This document shows positions 59,001 through 64,000 of a stretch of DNA of 64,000 bases, piece by piece. The DNA comes from Rhynchospora pubera (taxonomy: Eukaryota; Streptophyta; Magnoliopsida; Poales; Cyperaceae): contig CM051461.1 of NCBI GenBank assembly GCA_028095005.1, positions 169,019,144 through 169,083,143 of the forward strand. The letters are read 5' to 3'. A program made the position numbers and the translations under genes. How positions within the stretch are numbered: the first letter of the stretch is position 1; every line of letters starts with the position of its first letter. The notes below the pieces were generated by a model, which made no database searches, was not told the origin of the DNA, and saw only the letters and a program-made list of their open reading frames with translations.

Positions 59001-62000
59001 CTATTCAATTATGGCCTATGCCGTTCCATTAACTGTTATTATAACAAATGCCTAAACTTGCCCTTTGACTTTCTTTCTCCACAATAACTCACAAAGGAGG
59101 GTACTTATGGGCATTCTCTGGCCATTTGGAACAAAAGTACAGTGGATATATTAGAGTTTCCTTTCCATGCAGTTTTTCTTAGTTTGCATCTTTATTAGGT
59201 TTATGGGACATTGAGAGAGAGAGGGGGGGGGGGGGACTTGCAAAAGTAAGCATTCTGTACCTATAACATGATGGTGCAATAACATCAACTAGATCATTTG
59301 CTGGGAGACAAAAATAAGGAACCTGCTTCAATTTTCTGATTTCAAATAAAATTCTCTACAAAAATTTAAATAAATCAGAATCAAACACAAAAGTAAAGAA
59401 CCTCTTCAATATGGCCATCAAGATGCTTCAAGTGAACCTGCGAGATAGGATCATTATTACATTACTAGAAAATCCTCTTTGTTTCTCCCTAAACAAACAA
59501 GAAAGAACATAAATTTCGTTGGGAAATTGATTGAAGAACAAGCAAAGAATATAGGAGTAACTACAGGTTCTTTTTTTTACAGGTGCAGGTGAGATACACT
59601 TAATCACTTAATTTTATTTATGTGATTTTGTAGACAGTACCTAAATAGGGAATATGAAGATGTAAAATTATGCGGAAAAAAAAGAACACACATTAGCAAA
59701 ACAGAAAGAATGACAGCCTCCACACTAACATTTCGCAGCATTATATATGGAGAATAAATTGATAATTAGACTGGGATACATCTATAATGAGTTTAGCTAC
59801 GGTGAGTCGCGACTCACGGACCCTCCGGTGAGTCGCGACCAAAACTCCTAGATCTAGATCAAAATGACCGATCCAAACCGTTCAACATGATCTCCCTATT
59901 GAAATCTCCGTGCAAACCAAATTTTTTATTTTTTCGAAATTTTTAAGTATTTTTTTCGGATTTTTAAAAATTGATGTTTTTGAATGGTTCAAAACTAATT
60001 AGATTAACGATTTTCTAAAATTTCAAAAAAATACTTAAAAATTTTGAAAAAATGAAAAATTTGGTCTACAAGGAGATTTCAATAGGAAGATCATATTGGA
60101 CGGTTTGAATCGGTCATTTTGATCTAGATCTAAGAGTTTTTGTCACGACTCACCGGAGGATCCGTGAGTCGCGACTCACCGTAGCTAAACTCCATCTATA
60201 ATATACAAAGAGATCTTATTGAGTGACTCTATGTTGCAACTATTTTCAAACCTTGTAATCTTGCATGAACTCATAGTGCAGAACTGTGTCTGGGTCACTG
60301 CTAGCAGCCTTTAAAAATTTGTCTAGCCCCTCACGAGTTCCATTGTCCACTAAAATAAGATCAAAAAAAAAAAAATCACTTTTGGATCGAAGATAATGAA
60401 CAAGATATAAATTTGAAAGTTGATCATCACATTGCTAACGCTAAAAAAGGTTTTGACAGCACAATTGGAACTGAAATGTAAGAGTCTTGGAATTACTGAG
60501 TTGCATTAATAAATTTTAAATTTAAGAAAAAGTACTGTATTATCTTAAGAATTATGATAGACTACACAATACAGTACACCAATACATTAAAAGAAAACAT
60601 TATACTACCTCAAGAATTAAATAAATAAATTACACATATTATCTATGCACATAACATTCGGAAATGAACTACACACTTATTTGTTGTATTATATATTGGT
60701 ACTAATATATATAAAATAAGAAAAATGTAATAAGCATGAAAACAACAAGTTTAAATGGCATATTATGTGTAGAAAAAAATGGAAAAAGTAAATGCAAAAT
60801 GGCAAGTCCTATCAAAGTGGCACCTGACCAAAAGATACTACATTATACAATTGGCCGAACCAACGTTAAACGGAAAAAGATAAATACAAATACAAAATCA
60901 TTCGGCAGAATTGGCTGTGTAACTTAAAAGTTAAAACCATTGAAATTAGAGTAAAAAAGAATGAAATGGAAAAAATTATAAAATTACCACAATTTGTGCC
61001 AAGAACATAGAGCTTCTCCAAGCCAAGATACTTCTCAACCGACCTTAAGGCTGCAGCAAAGGAATACGTCTGCAACTTTTAATAGTTATTAAGTTTATTA
61101 TCTATACATAACTAAAATTGATTGTTACCAACACTATGATATGATTTGGAAGTATCACCATATTTCTTTTTTGCTCCTCAGGTTCTAAAGTTTCCACTTA
61201 GGTCCTGCAGCATCTGAATTTGTGCAATTTTGGTCCTTAATGTCATACACTCATACTTCTGCAAAGATGGAAAATAATTCCAGTAAACAGTGAAGTGGCA
61301 AGAACCGTCCATTTTATTGAAATGAACCATTGTTTTTTGTCCAAGGTCTTGACTTATTTCAGAGGTGGATGCTAGGACCAAATGGTATAAGCTGAGTGTC
61401 TAGGACCAAAGTCAGAACTTCATAACTTGAGGAGATAAACCAGAAAATGTCATAGAGAATCATTTGGTGCAATCGACCCTAAAATAAGGTAAAGGAAAAA
61501 AGAATCAAATTTTAAGTATTTAGCTAACACATAAACCATGATAATATACCCACCTTGGACTTGGCAACCCACACCACAGAAAAGCAACCTCTTTACACCT
61601 GCAGCCTGAGAACAAAACAAGGATACAGTATGAAATTTCAGAACATATACTGGTTGATCCCAGTTATATGTCTCAATTAAATTTTGGTTATTAGTTCCAG
61701 ATGACAACTTTATAGACATATAAAGCAGGAAGCAGTACCAGCACATTTGGTGGCTTGCTGTTGAAAATGGTTCCAGATAGGTATGGTGGGAATAATTCTC
61801 TCTCCTATTTAGTTTATCTCAGTTTTTGTCATTTGTTATTTAGTTACTTACTAATACTAATTTACATGTCAGTTGAGATGTCACATAATGATGCTGTAGA
61901 AAGTAATTGAAGGTATTCCTCTAGTGTTTACCATATCATACTGTTATTATTCAACTTTCAAGTATCAACCAAAATTGCTAAAATGATCAACAACACATCA

Positions 62001-62557
62001 AGAATCAAGAGCCTTATTTTATTTTGTTAAGAAAATTCTATGAGGTATTGCTGTGATAGCCATTGACAAATGAATGGCAAGGATCTTGTTCAGGCCTACA
62101 AGCACGAAGCAAAGGAAAATATCTGATAGTATTCTGTATTCCTATATGAACCACAGCAAAGCTGAAGAAGCAACAGCAGTCCCAGGAATTGTACCTCAAC
62201 AAGAGCAAGAGTATCAAGGTTCGGGGAAAGTGTCGGCTTAACACCTTTTGCTCTATAAACTTCCTCTGGAGTCCTGCAATGATTAAAAGCTTTAAAGTTT
62301 CTGACAAATTACTATTAAATATAATGGAAACAACTCCATATCCCCAAAAGGATAATTTTGTCGCCTACCTAGGATCTAAAAGTAGTAACACATGATATTG
62401 AAAAAGAGAAAAGCCCCTGTAAACGCTTCAATTTTGATGGAAAGCTACAAATAGTAAAGTTAAAATATCAAATACTGCTTCAGATTGTCACATCAACTTA
62501 ACATTATCTATATACCTTGCTAAGACAGGTCTTGGCGAAAGTCTATCCTTTGGATCA
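50005..62557 (-). CDS. HCAR: 7-hydroxymethyl chlorophyll a reductase, C-terminal 302 residues
   Basis: Fourteen exons on the reverse strand: 62557-62516, 62273-62195, 61605-61554, 61050-60988, 60349-60252, 59437-59402, 59322-59261, 58523-58496, 58186-58107, 57928-57859, 57756-57699, 57292-57228, 57143-57049, 50086-50005. Every junction is GT/AG and keeps frame. The enzyme, in the chloroplast, reduces 7-hydroxymethyl chlorophyll a to chlorophyll a with reduced ferredoxin, the last step of chlorophyll b to a conversion. It uses FAD and iron-sulfur clusters. FrhB/FdhB-type landmarks seen: SPRPVLARTPEEV, VKRLLFCGVGCQVQALRSVE, VLGTNCVDNGTREGL, VIAPSCYSCFDYTNALADLV, GYMGVPKYSG and GLEFGRYSLDYHTIRNYLYV; conserved Cys are in FCGVGC, TNC and SCYSC. 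The N-terminal exons (transit peptide and first Cys cluster) lie right of the window. The last intron is about 7 kb because it holds a retrotransposon. The frame is intact. Confidence 0.96.
50495..50967 (-). repeat. 3' LTR of the Copia-type element
   Basis: 473-bp direct repeat of 55972-56464. Short ORFs inside (50559-50759 and 50716-50952) recur in the partner LTR and are not genes. Confidence 0.93.
54504..54662. repeat. GC-rich palindromes in the retrotransposon leader
   Basis: Several short inverted units such as GGCGGACCCGCCAGAATCC with CTGGCGGGTCACCAG stand out in AT-rich sequence. Related units lie at 55188-55230 and in both LTRs (near 50900 and 56380). Confidence 0.75.
55972..56464 (-). 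repeat. 5' LTR of the Copia-type element
   Basis: 493 bp. It carries a 20-bp tandem duplication (CGACCCCGCCAGAATCCTGA) absent from the other LTR. Confidence 0.93.
59211..59235. repeat. GA/poly-G tract in a HCAR intron
   Basis: A GAGAGAGAG run passes into about 14 consecutive G, 26 bp past the donor of the exon ending at 59261 on the sense strand (a C-run there). It is a likely length-variable site. Confidence 0.8.
59789..60193. mobile_element. Mutator-type shared-core MITE in a HCAR intron
   Basis: An exact 9-bp TSD ATCTATAAT (59780-59788 and 60194-60202) flanks ends GAGTTTAGCTACGGTGAGTC / GACTCACCGTAGCTAAACTC. Inside lie GGTGAGTCGCGAC units, then the shared core arm ATGACCGATCCAAACCGTTC and its mirror. 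It is 405 bp, and its right edge is 59 bp from exon 60349-60252. Confidence 0.93.
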
Positions 62558-62890
62558 CTGTTCAAATATAAATGCCATTATCAGTAAAAGTGAATGAAAT
62601 TTTTCAACAAAATTTTGTTTTAAGGATGCGCTGATGAATGATGAAAAAAGAATATTATTTTCCTGTACTTGTAGAAACCAACCTAGTATGCTTTTGAAAT
62701 TTTCCAAAATAACTTGTAATGTTAACTTTGCGTTCTAAAAATGAATAGCGGCAAATGTTGGCAAATTTGTTCCCTTCTCTTCTTACAAGCCAAACAAAAT
62801 AAAATAAAAAATTTATGCTATTCATAGGCAGGTTCAAGTTTCTAGAATGGTGGTCAGCTAAGCCCTCATCTTTTTTCCATCCAATATATA
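62558..62890. other. HCAR intron, no exon found
   Basis: No open stretch matching the upstream part of HCAR was found here. The next upstream exon must lie beyond 64000. Confidence 0.5.
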
Positions 62891-63603
62891 GATTGCTAAA
62901 ATGCTATATAGATTGCTAAAATGCTATGCATAGCACGGATGTCCTTCGTGCTACGGATTCGTTCTTGAATTTCATTTTTCAAACAACCGATCCAAACCGT
63001 TCATTATCTTCTTCATATTGAAATCTCATTAGAAACCAAATTTTACATTTTTAAATTTTTACTATTTTTTTTTCAGATTTTTGAAAATACTTAATCTAAT
63101 AAATTCTGGACCCTTCAATAACAGTTATTTTCAAAAATATGAGAAAAATAGTAAAAAAAAATGTAAAATTTGGTTTATAATAAGATTTCAATATGTAGAA
63201 GATAATGAACGGTTTGGATCGGTCATTTGAAACATGAAATTCAAAAACGAATCTGTAGCACGAAGGGCATCCGTGCTATGCATAGCATGTTAGCATCCTC
63301 TATATATATATTGAAATCTCATTACAAACCAAATTTTATATTTTTTTAAATTTTTTTTACTATTTTTCTAAGATTTTTGAAAATCCTTAATCTAATAAAT
63401 TTTGGACCCTTCAATAATAGCCATTTTCAAAAATCTAAGAAAAATAGTAAACAAATTTAAAAATATATACAAAATTTGGTTTCTAATGAGATTTCAATAT
63501 GAAGAAGATAATGAACGGTTCGGATCGGTTGTTTGAAGCATTATATTTAAGAACGAATCTGTAGCACAAAAGTCATCCGCGCTATGCATAGTATTTTAGC
63601 ATT
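62891..63603. mobile_element. Shared-core MITE interrupted by a copy of the same family
   Basis: The left fragment GATTGCTAAAATGCTATATA (62891-62910) and the right part (about 63300-63603, ending CTATGCATAGTATTTTAGCA) appear to be one element, split by a second copy at 62911-63298. About 100 bp of its left arm is missing. Confidence 0.6.
62911..63298. mobile_element. Shared-core MITE (ATGCTATGCATAGC termini)
   Basis: The left tip GCTATGCATAGCACGGATG is mirrored by CATCCGTGCTATGCATAGCA. Further in lie GTGCTACGGATTCGTT and core ACCGATCCAAACCGTTCATT with their inverses. Flanks share CTATATA only, so the TSD is not clean. Confidence 0.85.
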
Positions 63604-63631
63604 TCTCTCTCTATATATATATAGAGAGAGA
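63604..63631. repeat. Perfect 28-bp palindrome (CT)n(TA)n(GA)n
   Basis: TCTCTCTC, then TATATA repeats, then GAGAGAGA form an uninterrupted inverted repeat with no spacer, followed by an A run. Confidence 0.9.
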
Positions 63632-63645
63632 AAAAAAAAACATAT

Positions 63646-64000
63646 GGTGCATACTAATGTAGTGATCTTGGATCTGCTTCACAATGACCAATTCAAACTG
63701 TCCAATATGATCTCCCTATTATAATCTCCTTACCGACCAAATTTTACATTTTTTCAAAATTTTTAAGTTTTTTTTCAAATTTTAGAAAATCGCTAATCTA
63801 ATTTTTTTTCTGAACCGTTCAAAAATAGCAATTTTTAAAAATAAAAAAAATACTTAAAAAATTTCGAAAAAATTTTAAATTTTGTCGGCAAGGAGATTTC
63901 AATAGGGAGATCATCTTGAATGATTTGGATCGGTCATTTTGGAGCTGATCCAAGAATTTGAATCAGTATGCACCGAAGCTTTCGTACATTAGTATGCACC
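63646..64000. mobile_element. Shared-core MITE (GGTGCATACTAATGTA termini)
   Basis: The left tip GGTGCATACTAATGTA is mirrored by TACATTAGTATGCACC ending exactly at the window edge. The core arm CAATGACCAATTCAAACTGT and its mirror are inside. The TSD cannot be tested because the right flank is outside the window. Confidence 0.85.

Noticed and set aside
58802..59008. Open stretch in a HCAR intron (RDAWGTFDIVEVTLDKAEVK)
   Set aside because: It has an acceptor-like start, but it interrupts the HCAR protein where flanking exons already join in phase (59261 to 58523), and it matches no part of the family.
61178..61381. 67-codon reverse ORF in a HCAR intron
   Set aside because: It lies between two exons that join exactly in frame. 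Phrases such as AGGACCAAA suggest a non-coding repeat fragment.
1..64000. CRISPR arrays, operons, phage or bacterial defence systems
   Set aside because: No spacer-repeat structure or prokaryotic gene layout. The content is plainly plant nuclear DNA.

Overview
This window is nuclear DNA from a flowering plant. The support is spliced genes with GT/AG introns, plant-specific proteins (a DREB2-type AP2 factor, 7-hydroxymethyl chlorophyll a reductase, a one-intron F-box/kelch protein, hydroxyethylthiazole kinase), a plant-type tRNA-Leu(AAG) and a very dense load of plant transposons. I cannot name the species.

Four protein genes are clear: an F-box/kelch gene (+, 4928-6424), THIM hydroxyethylthiazole kinase (-, 17902-20383, three exons), an intronless DREB2D-like gene (-, 36713-37315) and HCAR (-, 50005-62557, 14 exons visible, N-terminal exons beyond the right edge). 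Weaker calls are the last two exons of an unrecognised gene (+, 1-371), a small three-exon gene of unknown function (-, 11693-13513) and a mini-gene inside a transposon (27495-28016). One tRNA gene lies at 987-1067 (-).

The rest is mostly mobile DNA, much of it placed by target-site duplications (TSDs) read directly. There is a tRNA-derived SINE family (four copies, three with exact or nearly exact TSDs and one with a single mismatch), a foldback Mutator-like element (3019-4369), hAT-type MITEs with 8-bp TSDs, two 3-bp-TSD MITEs, two Helitron candidates, a 5'-truncated LINE interrupted by a solo LTR and a MITE, a three-level nest (47057-49707), and a complete but decayed Copia element (50495-56464) inside the last intron of HCAR. 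A further set of inverted-repeat MITEs shares one internal core but has different termini.

Other structure: a six-copy tandem array with an exact 104-bp period (30292-30915) lies between a pyrimidine-rich and a purine-rich block. The genes do not form a cluster or pathway; they are ordinary dispersed plant genes. The interest lies in how transposons have altered them: a stop codon supplied by a MITE in the F-box gene, a 5.97-kb retrotransposon in the HCAR intron, and a hAT MITE in the upstream region of the DREB2-like gene.
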